This document shows positions 12,301 to 21,541 of a stretch of 54,564 nucleotides of DNA, piece after piece. The position numbers were made by a program, and so were the translations under genes. The notes beneath the pieces were generated by a model. It ran no database searches. It saw nothing but the letters and a program-made list of their open reading frames with translations, and was not told the DNA's origin. Source of the stretch: Planoprotostelium fungivorum (taxonomy: Eukaryota > Evosea > Variosea > Cavosteliida > Cavosteliaceae); the NCBI GenBank assembly GCA_003024175.1, contig MDYQ01000185.1, forward strand, positions 1 through 54,564, read 5' to 3'. Each line of letters begins with the position of its first letter. Positions within the stretch are counted from its first letter, which is position 1.

Positions 12301-12838
12301 GATCGAGGTGAATCATTGCATCACCTCCGCCGATGGAACTCTTCCGAAATCGACAGATTCGGGTGTTTGGACTTCGATCGTGGGAACTGTGGCCGTGATG
12401 CGTACACCAAAGACCCCTCCATCTGTCGTGAATGGAATGACGTCTTCGTAAAAGTGCTGACCCTATTGTCATGATCTTATCATGTGTGCATGCGATCTCA
12501 CATATTCGATGGGTCTGAAGACGACTGTAACCGTGCAACTCATTCCAGGGCTCAATACGAATGTCTCTGGAAAATCCATGCCGAAGTATCTCGTGCTCGG
12601 TAGAGCGTACTTGATGTGTTGCGTCTTCACATCGATGTTTCTGATGGTCAACTTCTTTAGATGTTCACCTCCAGGCTCCCTGCATACTTCGTAAGGACCA
12701 AGGCATTAGACGTTCTACATCTGATTTCGTGTGATCGATGCATTACCAAGATTTCCATTCGAGACCAGATCCAATATCCAAACGAAATCGTTTGACGATC
12801 TCGTCTTTAGATAGAACAGGAGCCTTTGCACTCGCCAT
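6385..12838 (-). CDS. CFAP65: CFAP65 (CCDC108)-like ciliary protein with MSP/ASH domains
   Basis: A very long minus-strand gene with many short introns. The N-terminal exon starts MASAKAPVLSKDEIV and reaches GLEWKSW, which continues as EPGGEHLKKLTIRN across an intron at about 12680-12746. Next comes KTQHIKYALPSTRYFGM, the pattern seen at the start of CFAP65. Downstream, repeated immunoglobulin-like ASH/MSP modules appear (for example SPSSGLLQPNETVRVGMTY, GSIEPGKAAPVEFIFTPL). The segment FKNTGGIPVDWSFNF...ESWVDLGKQSDADREQAF...HKIFLISP matches the CFAP65 region with its conserved W-x-D-G stretch. The C-terminus (ESVLEETVFNLMQEISFGEF) also resembles the family's. In animals and algae CFAP65 is a ciliary protein needed for flagellar motility. 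No CH domain is seen, which argues against CFAP47. Individual exon limits are not resolved here. Confidence 0.78.
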
Positions 12839-13177
12839 CTGATGTGACCACTTTCCGCGAACCTTGTTGGTCTAAGTATAGGGCCGTCCACAATTTTTGA
12901 GACCAATCACAACGGAAGAAGCTATCTCGTGCACATAGCTTGCAGGACTATCTCATAGGTAGTTCCGTTGTCTTCTTCATGACTACGTAGCCACCGTATA
13001 CGGTACCTCACTGGATTACGTCTACAACGTATAAGCAGGAAGTGCAACCACAGAGAATATTCTTGACGTCCACAGACACACGTCAACATCTCAAGACCAC
13101 CCAAAAGACCGAGTTGAGAAGGGCTTCTCAGCGTGAGCTGGCTTTGAATGTTTCGAGATGCTGAGCTAGATGATTAG
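12839..13177. promoter_or_regulatory. Divergent promoter region CFAP65 / ERG4
   Basis: 339 bp between two outward-facing start codons. Open frames here look like chance. I looked for an RFX X-box, which often drives ciliary genes, and saw no convincing match. Confidence 0.45.
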
Positions 13178-15019
13178 ATGCCTCAGAAAGATAACGATCG
13201 ACGGGTCGATGGTGGAGAGTCTAAAGGAGACGCCACGGACCTTCAATTGGATCGCGAAGTCGTGATGGAGTTTGGTGGACCTCTGGGTGTAACCGCAATG
13301 ATGCTTGGTTTCCCCTGCCTGATGTACTACTTTTGGTTTTCTCTAAAATACCATCAGGGTGAGGCATGATCAGGCACAGCACCTTCTATCTCATCTTTTT
13401 GGGATTGGACGATCGATTGAATCTTATGACAGGTGCCATCTTCTATCCTACCTCTTTCGACGACATTCTTCCGTTCTTTCAACGTCTGTCTCAATATTTC
13501 TGGCAATCTGCTGCCCCCACTGTATGGGGCTTTCAGGTATCATCAGATTACAACATTTCACCCCTAATCTCCCCCAGACTTACGGTATCTTTTGCCTCAT
13601 ATCCGCCACGATGGCCGCTTTCATGCCGGGACCTCACATCAAAGGAATGCCCATTCCATCATTGGGGGGAAAGTCTCTAGACTACACGTGCAACGGTGTC
13701 TACTCGTGAGACCTCCATACAACCCTTCGATTCACTCCATCGCAGATGGTATCTCCTGTTGGTCGTCTCCATCGTCCTCCACGTCACTGGAGTCTTCCGT
13801 CTCACGCAGATCATCGACCACTTTGGAGAGCTGATGACCGCAGCCATCTCATTCGGATTCATCATCACCCTCTTGACTTACCTCTTCACCATGTTCACCC
13901 CCGTTTTTGGAAAGCCCCACAGGATGTCGGGCAACATCATCTACGACATCTTCATGGGAGCTCCTCTCAACCCTCGCATCGGTCCTCTAGACCTCAAGTT
14001 GTGGGCCGAGATCCGAGTCCCCTGGATCATTCTCTTCTACATCTCTCTGTCTTGCCTTCTGAAACAATACGAGGTGAGAATTTAATCTAGACACATCCTT
14101 GTGCGTGAATCATACGATATTTGCATCGGGTTCTATGGTGTAGTGGTTAGCACGTCAGGTTTTGACCCTGGAATCCCCGGTTCGAACCCGGGTAGGACCT
14201 ATTTTTTGCACTTTTTGATTTCTTGTGCAGACCTACGGATTCATCACAGCGCCGCAGGCCTTTATGGTCCTCGCTCACGTTCTCTACGTGAACGCTTGCC
14301 AGAAGGGAGAGGAATGCATTCCCACCACTTGGGATATCTTCTATGAGAAATGGGGGTTCATGCTCATCTTTTGGAACCTCGTGAGATCGACACGATGTCG
14401 AATATCATCTCACATCGTCGCAGGCCGGAGTGCCTTTCACCTATTGCATGTCTTCTCTCTACTTGTCTCTCGTGTTGGGTCCCATCTCATGGTCTACGTC
14501 ATACACCGTCCTCTGTTATGTGGTGCTCCTCGCCGCATATTACGCTTGGGATACCACCAACTCCCAGAAGTGCAGGTTTAGAATGCAGCAGCGTGGAATC
14601 TATATCGAGCGTAAGACATTTCCCCAACTGCCGTGGGGCACCATCAGTGAGACATCAGAAGATGCACATCACATGCTGACATGTAAATCAGAGAACCCTC
14701 GTTACATCAAGACAGAGCACGGAAATCTACTGTTGACCGATGGATGGTACAGATATGCTCGCAAGTTTCATTACACAGCCGATCTGGTGATGGCACTGTC
14801 TTGGGGCATCATCACTGGGTTCTCCTCTTTCCTTCCCTACTTTTATCCTTGTTTCTTCGTCTTCGTCTTAACTCACAGAGTCGTGAGAGACAATGAGAGG
14901 TGATAGATGGAGGTGATTGACGCATGTTGACGTATTGCAGGTGCGCTAAGAAATATGGTAAGGATTGGGAGAAGTACGTTCAAACGGTTCCTTACATCTT
15001 CATTCCCTACGTCTTCTAG
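13178..15019 (+). CDS. ERG4: ERG4-family delta(24(24(1)))-sterol reductase
   Basis: A membrane NADPH-dependent sterol reductase of the ERG4/ERG24/DHCR7 family, acting in the ER on late ergosterol-type intermediates. The protein begins MPQKDNDRR and has the N-terminal family stretch [15 protein letters not shown]. Multiple TM helices follow. The conserved C-terminal part has [44 protein letters not shown] and [12 protein letters not shown], and it ends PYIFIPYVF. The last two favour ERG4 over delta-14 or delta-7 reductases. Introns fit GTGAG/CAG: 13706-13745, 14074-14230 and others; the 157-nt intron 14074-14230 houses a tRNA-Gln gene. A reaction at C-24(28) is from family knowledge; the exact substrate is inference. 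Confidence 0.9.
14129..14200 (+). tRNA. tRNA-Gln(UUG), nested in an ERG4 intron
   Basis: A 72-nt tRNA with acceptor stem GGTTCTA/TAGGACC. The anticodon arm TCAGG-TTTTGAC-CCTGG gives anticodon TTG. The B-box is GGTTCGAACCC, and a T6 run follows at once as terminator. It lies in the same orientation inside intron 14074-14230. A second copy with the same 5' flank is at 29463-29534 on the other strand. Confidence 0.95.
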
Positions 15020-15116
15020 AACACTTGGTATAAAGTTCATCATCAGGCGTCCCTGATTTGTGCGTGTCATCTGCGAATCACATCACACCAGATCGGAATC
15101 ACATCACCCACACTCC

Positions 15117-16377
15117 ATGCTATCTAAAGGGAAGGTGACGACACTGTTGTTACCACGTGTATTGTTCAAGAGAGTGCCGTCCAATCGTCTGTCATCAACT
15201 ACATCAGAGAACACAGGGCCCCCGATCAAACTCAGGTGTGATATCAGCCATCTCTTCGAAGCAAAACTCCACCATTCAGTCGTTATCATTCAAACCGATC
15301 GGTTATCGTATCATCAATCCATTTGATCGATTTTCATCTGTTGATAGATATGGTGTCTTTGGACTAGGTAATCCGGGTGATAAATACAAACTGACGAGAC
15401 ATAATGTCGGTTTCATGGTGATCGACAAGTTGGCCGAAAAATACGACATCAACGTCACGAACAACAAATGCAACGCTCTCCTCAGTAACTGCTGGAAATA
15501 CAATGACAAGGCCGTCTGGTTGGGGAAGGTAATGCAGATCACATCCCTCAATCCTGATCGCGATGGACAGCCGCAAACATTCATGAACCTGTCCGGTGGA
15601 TCCGTTAGAGGTGCTGTGGGTGTCCATCGCATACCAAAAGAGAACGTCATCGTCATCTATGATGATCTCCACCTGCCCCTGGGTACTTTACGAGTCAAGG
15701 TACCGTGTCGCTACATTCGAATCCATCTACATCGATGTAGACCGAGTACAGGACAACGGCAGCAGCGGTGGTCAGAATGGAGTGGAGGACGTCATCAACC
15801 ATTTAGGAAAATCGGCGAAATTTGTGAGGTTACGCTTTGGAATAGGTTCAGAGTTCAGCAATAGTAACAGAGAGAAGTACGTACTGCAAAAGTTTACACC
15901 AGATCAAGAGGTGCGCTATCATCATATCTATTGTAGCACAGTGACGTCAGATGACGTCATCACGAGATGTTGACGGCAGACAGGACCTATTGAAGGCTAC
16001 CATAGAGAGGGCGGTGTTGTGTGTGGAGAGCATCATCGATTTGGGACTCGATAAGACGATGAACTTGTTCAACAAGGTGAAGTGGCACAGTTTGAAATGT
16101 ATCACGACAGTACATTGACTCTTAACAGAGTCAAGAAGACTACGAGAAGAACGAGAAGGACAAGATAAAGAGAGAGAAAGAGAAGGCGAAGAGAGAGGCA
16201 GCTAGATTATGGCAATTGAAGAAAGACGAAGAAGAGAAAAAGAAAGAAGAGGAAAAGATGAAAGAAGAGAAAAATATGGAAGAGAAGGAAGAGGAGACAC
16301 AAGAGGAGAAGACACAAACATCAGAAGAGGAAGAACAAGCAAAGGAAGAAGAGAAAGAGAGAGGAAGAACGACGTAG
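15117..16377 (+). CDS. Peptidyl-tRNA hydrolase (Pth), probably mitochondrial, with K/E-rich tail
   Basis: Releases peptides from peptidyl-tRNA. The N-terminus (MLSKGKVTTLLLPRVLFKRV) is basic, Ser/Thr/Leu-rich and lacks acids, like a mitochondrial presequence. The bacterial-type Pth core follows: FGLGNPGDKYKLTRHNVGFM, with its catalytic His in RHNVG, then PQTFMNLSGGSV, VIVIYDDLHLPLG, GSSGGQNGVEDVI and FVRLRFGIG. The helix FVRLRFGIG...NSNREKYVLQKF closes the domain. Introns include 15700-15751. After the domain there is an unusual ~75-residue Lys/Glu-rich tail (KREKEKAKREAARLWQLKKD and on), likely one long charged helix. TAG 16375-16377 is 16 nt from the stop of the convergent ABCG gene. Confidence 0.9.
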
Positions 16378-16393
16378 ATAAAACAGAAACCTT

Positions 16394-19300
16394 CTATTCT
16401 TCTCTCTTGACGAGAGCGATGTAAGCTAGGAATCGAAAGACGGCCGCCTGCAGTGTGATGGCAAATATGGCTTGTGGAATATCACCGTACGAGTAACCGT
16501 ACAGATTTAGCGTCTTCTGTGATGGCTCGTAATATTCCACCGAGAACAAGTAATAGATCTCGTTCGTCCAACGAAACAGGGACAAGAAGCTGGGATAGTA
16601 CAGAAGACTTCCCAACAGAGGATTATCTCTCAACTGATCGAGTCAGTTGTTGTATTGTGGAAGAGGATGACTGATGGATGACGATCAGATGATCGATCAC
16701 AAACTGATGGTGATCATGTGTGATGATGGCAAAGGTGTGATGATGATGATGATGATGATGATGACGATGGTTGTGTGGATGTTGATGGTCACCTGACCGA
16801 GGGAAGGACTGGCACCAGAGAACATCATGAAGATGAGGACGATGAGAACTCCCACGATGTGGGCTAGATTATTTGGGACGACAATGCTGACGAGATAAGC
16901 GATACCCGAGCAGACGAAATAGATCTGCGAACGTCATCCCTTCATCCATCTACAACCCGCCTCACAGCGAAATAGAGCCCGAAATAGTACCAGAAGGAAG
17001 CCTCCATCGGGCGAATAAATCCGTAGAAACAGAGGGTGAAGCAGAGAGGTGCTATAATAACCGTGGGCAAGTGAGCCAAAGATTTTCCAACGTAATAACA
17101 TTCCGTCGACAGTTGAGCCAACGATTCCCTCTGAAATACCGTCTTCTCGTTACCCTGACCTAGCGTCAGTCGAGTGACGTCATCGTTACGTACGAATACT
17201 CTCAGGGAGGAAGTGATGGCGGCAAGTGCGAGTGAGAGTGCCGATAGATTGGCCTGACCCGGAAACGGGTCGTTGATTGGAAGGTTTAAGAAGCCGCAGA
17301 GTGTCTCGTCTGCGTAGGAGGTGCAGTTGAAAGAGGCTGACGGGGTGAGTCACGTGACTCGATGTGAAGAGACTCACTGCTGAGGCCGTAGTTGTCACCC
17401 ATTGGCTCGTTGTAGTCCCAGTCGTAATAGATGACACCTGTTTGGAGGTGAATAAAACGATAAAAATATATGTCTGTTCAGATGATTCGACTACAACGAG
17501 ACTGACCTAAAAATAGAGCGGCAAAGATGGGTAGAGAGACATCGAACAGGAACCCTAAATAGAACCTCGACTGCTGTACCATCGATCTCTTGAATATCAA
17601 CCAGATCTTCACCGTCCTGTAGATATCAGTGAAATTCCGCTGATATCTACTCACCAGTGAGTAATCTTTCGATCGAAGGTGGGAAGCCTCTGGTACCGAT
17701 GGAATCCCACGACGACCTGAAACACGTTTTGGCGCCAAATTCAAATTTCAAATTCACCTGAGTCGCTCCCAACAGAACTCCCGCTGCGATGAGATAGAAG
17801 GACCACATCGGTGTTTCTCCAATGGAAATGTCAGCCGGCCAAGGTCCCACGATGTGCAGAATGATGACGAAAATTCCGAGAACAGACTGGCCGGTACCCA
17901 TGAAGGCCGCTGGAGAGAATGGGCGGGAGATTCGAAATTTGAAAGTTCACCGTAACGGTATTTGGGTGGGTCGGTCGTGCGCCAGACGCGTTGAATGATG
18001 ATGAGGAGTCCCGGGAGTAAGGCGCTGGACACTGTGCCAGTTAGATAGAAAGCTCGATGAGAACTCACTGAAATATGCGACGTATCTGGGATCCTGTGCG
18101 CGACTGGACCTGTCACGTATCACGACATAGTATATATACAAATAAAATACAATAAATTCTAATCGTAAACCGTTTCCAAAGAAAATGAAATAAAAGCTTA
18201 CCTCCATATGACCACTAATAACCAGATGAAGAAGAAAATATTGGCCCACACCAGAAAACCATAGACAAGAAAGAGAGAACCGAAAGAGTAACGATCTGGA
18301 ATAGAAGACAAGATCAAGAAGGGGATCCATGTCCACAAGACCATGCCACCGCAACCACCGATGAGACTCCCTGATTGAGTCAATCTACACCGTTGTAGAT
18401 GATGGATGACGTCACCGTTGATGGAGCGGAAAGAGGGACGTAAGAAGAGAGACAAGAAGGTGAGAGGAGGAAGCAAGAGACTGATGAAACCAAAGAAGAA
18501 GGCCGACAAGAAGGAGCCTTCCTCTAAAGCTGTCTTCTGCCAATCGACCCTTACCCTCCTCTGCAGTAAAAGTCAGTGAAATCTCGCGGAGAATTCGATT
18601 ACCCTGGAATGCATGGATATACCATCTTCCGTTCCTCCGTTCGAGATGATCGACTGATCTGATCACGTGATCAGTACGTCTGACGTGATGACGTCATCTG
18701 ACGTCACATCCACTCACTCTCCTCTTCCATGGAGACGTGTTCGTCAGACATGGACAGTGTGGGGCGGCCGGCCCAGCGCGAGGTCAGTTCAGCTGGTGTT
18801 ACCCCACCTGAGTTGGGAACCTACGGAGAATTGATGACGTCATCAGAGGGGTTGAGCTCACCTCTCCCGCCACTACGTCCAAGAGAAACTAGATTTCGGT
18901 GAGATTTCGGAGAAAATTCGTGGAAAAATCCTCACGTCGGCGGCGTTGGTGTGGGGAGGGCACTGAAATCCGATGTCCTCGAAATAACTCGAAATGATTT
19001 AATGTATTTTATTTTAAAAAGGCTCACCTGAGAGACCTCTCGGTGGGTCCCAAATAGACGGTTTTCCCGCCTTTTCCAAGCAAGAGGACGTCGTCGAACA
19101 TTCTGAAGATCTCGTAACGAGGTGAATGGATGACAGCGACGACGTTGATTCCGTTGGATTGAGCCAAGCGCTGGAGGGCAGCACAGATGCCCTTGGACGA
19201 TGTAGAATCTAATCCTGAAGTGGGCTCGTCTATCAAACAGATCAGCATCACGATGTCGCATTGAGATGATGTGATGTGATTCGTGTTCGTGATCTGATCG

Positions 19301-20274
19301 ATGATTCTGCGGTGATCGATCATGTCATGACATCCCGATTCAACACATCATCATCACCTAAGAACAAAACCGACGGATTAGCCACAAGTTCTATACCGAT
19401 GTTGACTCTCTTCCTCTGCCCACCGGAAATACCCCTCTTATCTTCACCTCATCAGCCGCCGACATCTTAAAGACATCTCACCTTCATCACCGATCAGCGA
19501 GTGTCTGATCTCGGACAGACCGAGTAGCTCCATCGTGTATTCTACGACGCCATCTAATTGAGCCGTTGTCGTTGTCTTTGGTAGACGAGTGGCGGCCGAG
19601 AAACGCAAGTTCTATACAGACGTGAGATGATATGGGGATGCATGATGCACGTGGAGATGAGATCACCTCTTCGACGGTGAGATCACGGTGCATGATGTCT
19701 TCTTGTGGGACGAAACCGACGAGTTTTGGGTATTTCTTTAGACTGTCGATCTTACCATTTAGATAGATCTTTCCGGTCATGTGACCGTATTCGGCTCTAC
19801 CAGATAGAGTGGTGAGGAAGGTAGTCTGTTCGAGATTTAATCATTCATTAATGGATGACGGGATCGTTAGTTGTCATCACGGCTTATCGAGACTCATTGT
19901 TCACCTTTCCTGAACCACTGGGGCCCATCACAGCAGTTGTCCTTCCATGGTTGATAATGCCGGAGACATTGTCTAACACCTTGTGACCACCCCTATCGAC
20001 AGTCAACGTGATTCGACTGACGAAAGAAGATGAGCTCACTTTTTAAGGTTTAGACTGAGATTTTTGAATCCAATGTCAAAGGTGACGATGTCAGGGGAAT
20101 CATCATCCGAGTTCTCTTCTCTCTTCTTCTGTATACAGGTAAGTTTTTCACTCCAACTTCGATACTCACCACAGGGGGATAAGGTCTGGCCTTGCATGTG
20201 TTAAAGATGAGATACAAGAAGACGAGACCAATGAAAACTGACAGGGGCTTGAACAACTCTGCATCTAAGAACAT
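16394..20274 (-). CDS. ABCG-type ABC transporter
   Basis: An ATP-driven membrane exporter with the nucleotide-binding domain before the membrane domain, as in ABCG proteins. The N-terminus [20 protein letters not shown] is hydrophobic. Walker A is [10 protein letters not shown], split by an intron. Then come [17 protein letters not shown], signature [15 protein letters not shown] and Walker B/D-loop [12 protein letters not shown]; after the H-loop IHSPRYEIF comes VYLGP. Several TM segments follow ([28 protein letters not shown]). The C-terminus is [14 protein letters not shown]. The pattern is closest to plant ABCG24/28-like half transporters; the substrate cannot be read. It shares a 151-bp gap with the divergent 20426 gene. 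Introns are numerous, some carrying TGACGTCA palindromes. Confidence 0.85.
16735..16767. repeat. (GAT)n microsatellite in an ABCG intron
   Basis: About ten consecutive TGA/GAT units (GTGATGATGATGATGATGATG and on) with one GAC interruption, in intronic sequence of the transporter gene. Confidence 0.8.
18661..18698. repeat. Back-to-back palindromes in an ABCG intron
   Basis: GATCACGTGATC (18661-18672) is followed by GATGACGTCATC (18687-18698), both perfect palindromes. The first carries an E/G-box core CACGTG, the second a CRE core TGACGTCA. Confidence 0.8.
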
Positions 20275-20425
20275 GGTGAATGTTTCTCCTCAGTCTTCGG
20301 TGGAGTTGGTGGAATCTTATATTGACACGCGAAGGATATATTATTTGTCGCTGGTGATCGCGAATTCACGGACGAAGGGTCGGGTTCACTGTTTCCGAGA
20401 CATAGAGTTTCACATTACAACAGAC
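20275..20425. promoter_or_regulatory. 151-bp divergent promoter (ABCG / 20426 gene)
   Basis: The gap between two outward-facing ATGs must carry both promoters. It includes AT-rich sequence (ATATTATTTGTCG) near the centre. Confidence 0.4.
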
Positions 20426-21233
20426 ATGGCCAGAATCAAGCTTTTAGACGTCTTCTGTTGTGGAGGGTCCTCTCTGGCGATTCTCCTAGCTTTGGCGCTT
20501 TCGATTGTCATTCCATATCGGCAGTATACAGGAAAAGGGCAAGCCTTCTTGGCATTAGACTCCGATGGGATCACGTATTCGGCTGGAAATCAAACAGACA
20601 TAATTGTGACGACAGAGAAGAAATGCATTGTCTGGTGAGATCCATCGAAAGACATCCGACTCATTCTCGCAGGAACTATGTTCCTGATATGAGTTCTTAC
20701 GAGGCGATGGTGAGCCCCTCTCGATGTCTAATCTACGTCCTTAATCCCCTCAGTCTCTACTATTGTGGCCAGCTGTTCCTGATAATTCTTCCATCCTTCA
20801 AGAGGTATCCTCTCAAGGGTGAATCATCCATCGTCTTGGCGTCATTGACGTCCCTCCTCCAGCCTGGAGAGGACCCTTCGAACCTTCGACGACAGCAAGT
20901 GGATTTTTAATTGTGGAGGTTCTCTAACGATGTGTCTCACACGTATCATCGATCCCACAGCTCCACCATCCACTGTCATTCCAGATGGTGTATTCAAAGC
21001 CAGATTCATCGTCCAAGAGAACGCCGCCAACAGCACGTGCACATCGTCTGTCTTTCGAACGAGAGCGACGAGGGTGAGACGAACGACGTGAAGATGCAGC
21101 TGATGGAGAATAGTTGGGTTGGATCATCTGGGGAAGTTTTGGTTTGGCCATCACCATCTTGGTCATCACCTTCTCTGTGTGTGTCAACAACAGAAAAGTC
21201 AAGAATCGATTGAGATTAAATGATGATGAGTGA
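20426..21233 (+). CDS. Small two-TM membrane protein, unrecognised
   Basis: Five exons. Starts MARIKLLDVFCCGGSSLAIL with an N-terminal membrane helix (LAILLALALSIVIPY). A luminal-type domain of roughly 140 residues follows, with KCIVWNY, FDDSKWIFNCGGSLTMC and an NST sequon. The C-terminal helix is LGWIIWGSFGLAITILVITF with tail NNRKVKNRLRLNDDE. Frames join through GTGAG introns, the last of 40 nt ending GAATAG before TTGGGTTGG. Stop TGA 21231-21233. I recognise no family; the Cys/Trp pattern suggests a folded extracytoplasmic domain. Confidence 0.6.
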
Positions 21234-21541
21234 GGCTTCATACCTTCTCGTGCATGATGGGTCGTCTACGCTGCGATGAGAGCTCATTGGGTTGACGATA
21301 TCACCTCGTTCGCTTTCGAATCTATGGACGATCTTTCGTGCTGTAAGGCATTACAACTTTATGTCTTAAACTCCGGTGCGATGATGTTGGTACTCTCAGA
21401 GTTCGTGCGTGTGAAGAATGGGATAATCAGGGTGGCCATTAATATGTTGCTGATGGGTTCTGTTCAAGCAGACAGTTAAAGAGGACGAGCTAATCGTGCT
21501 TCTTAGCAACTGTGACAGGAGATGCATCTTACTCCATAGAG
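21234..21541. other. Gap upstream of the histidine kinase
   Basis: Contains a 67-codon open frame from 21276 (MRAHWVDDITSFAF) that I could not splice into the kinase. An upstream kinase exon here is possible but unsupported. Confidence 0.35.

Noticed and set aside
12922-13104. Minus-strand frame upstream of CFAP65 as a first exon
   Set aside because: The MASAKAPVLSK start at 12838 leads directly into the family's GLEWKSW motif; the upstream frame has no family match or donor in phase.
18661-18698. Palindromes as prokaryotic operators or CRISPR-like repeats
   Set aside because: No spaced repeat array, and the surrounding genes are spliced eukaryotic genes.
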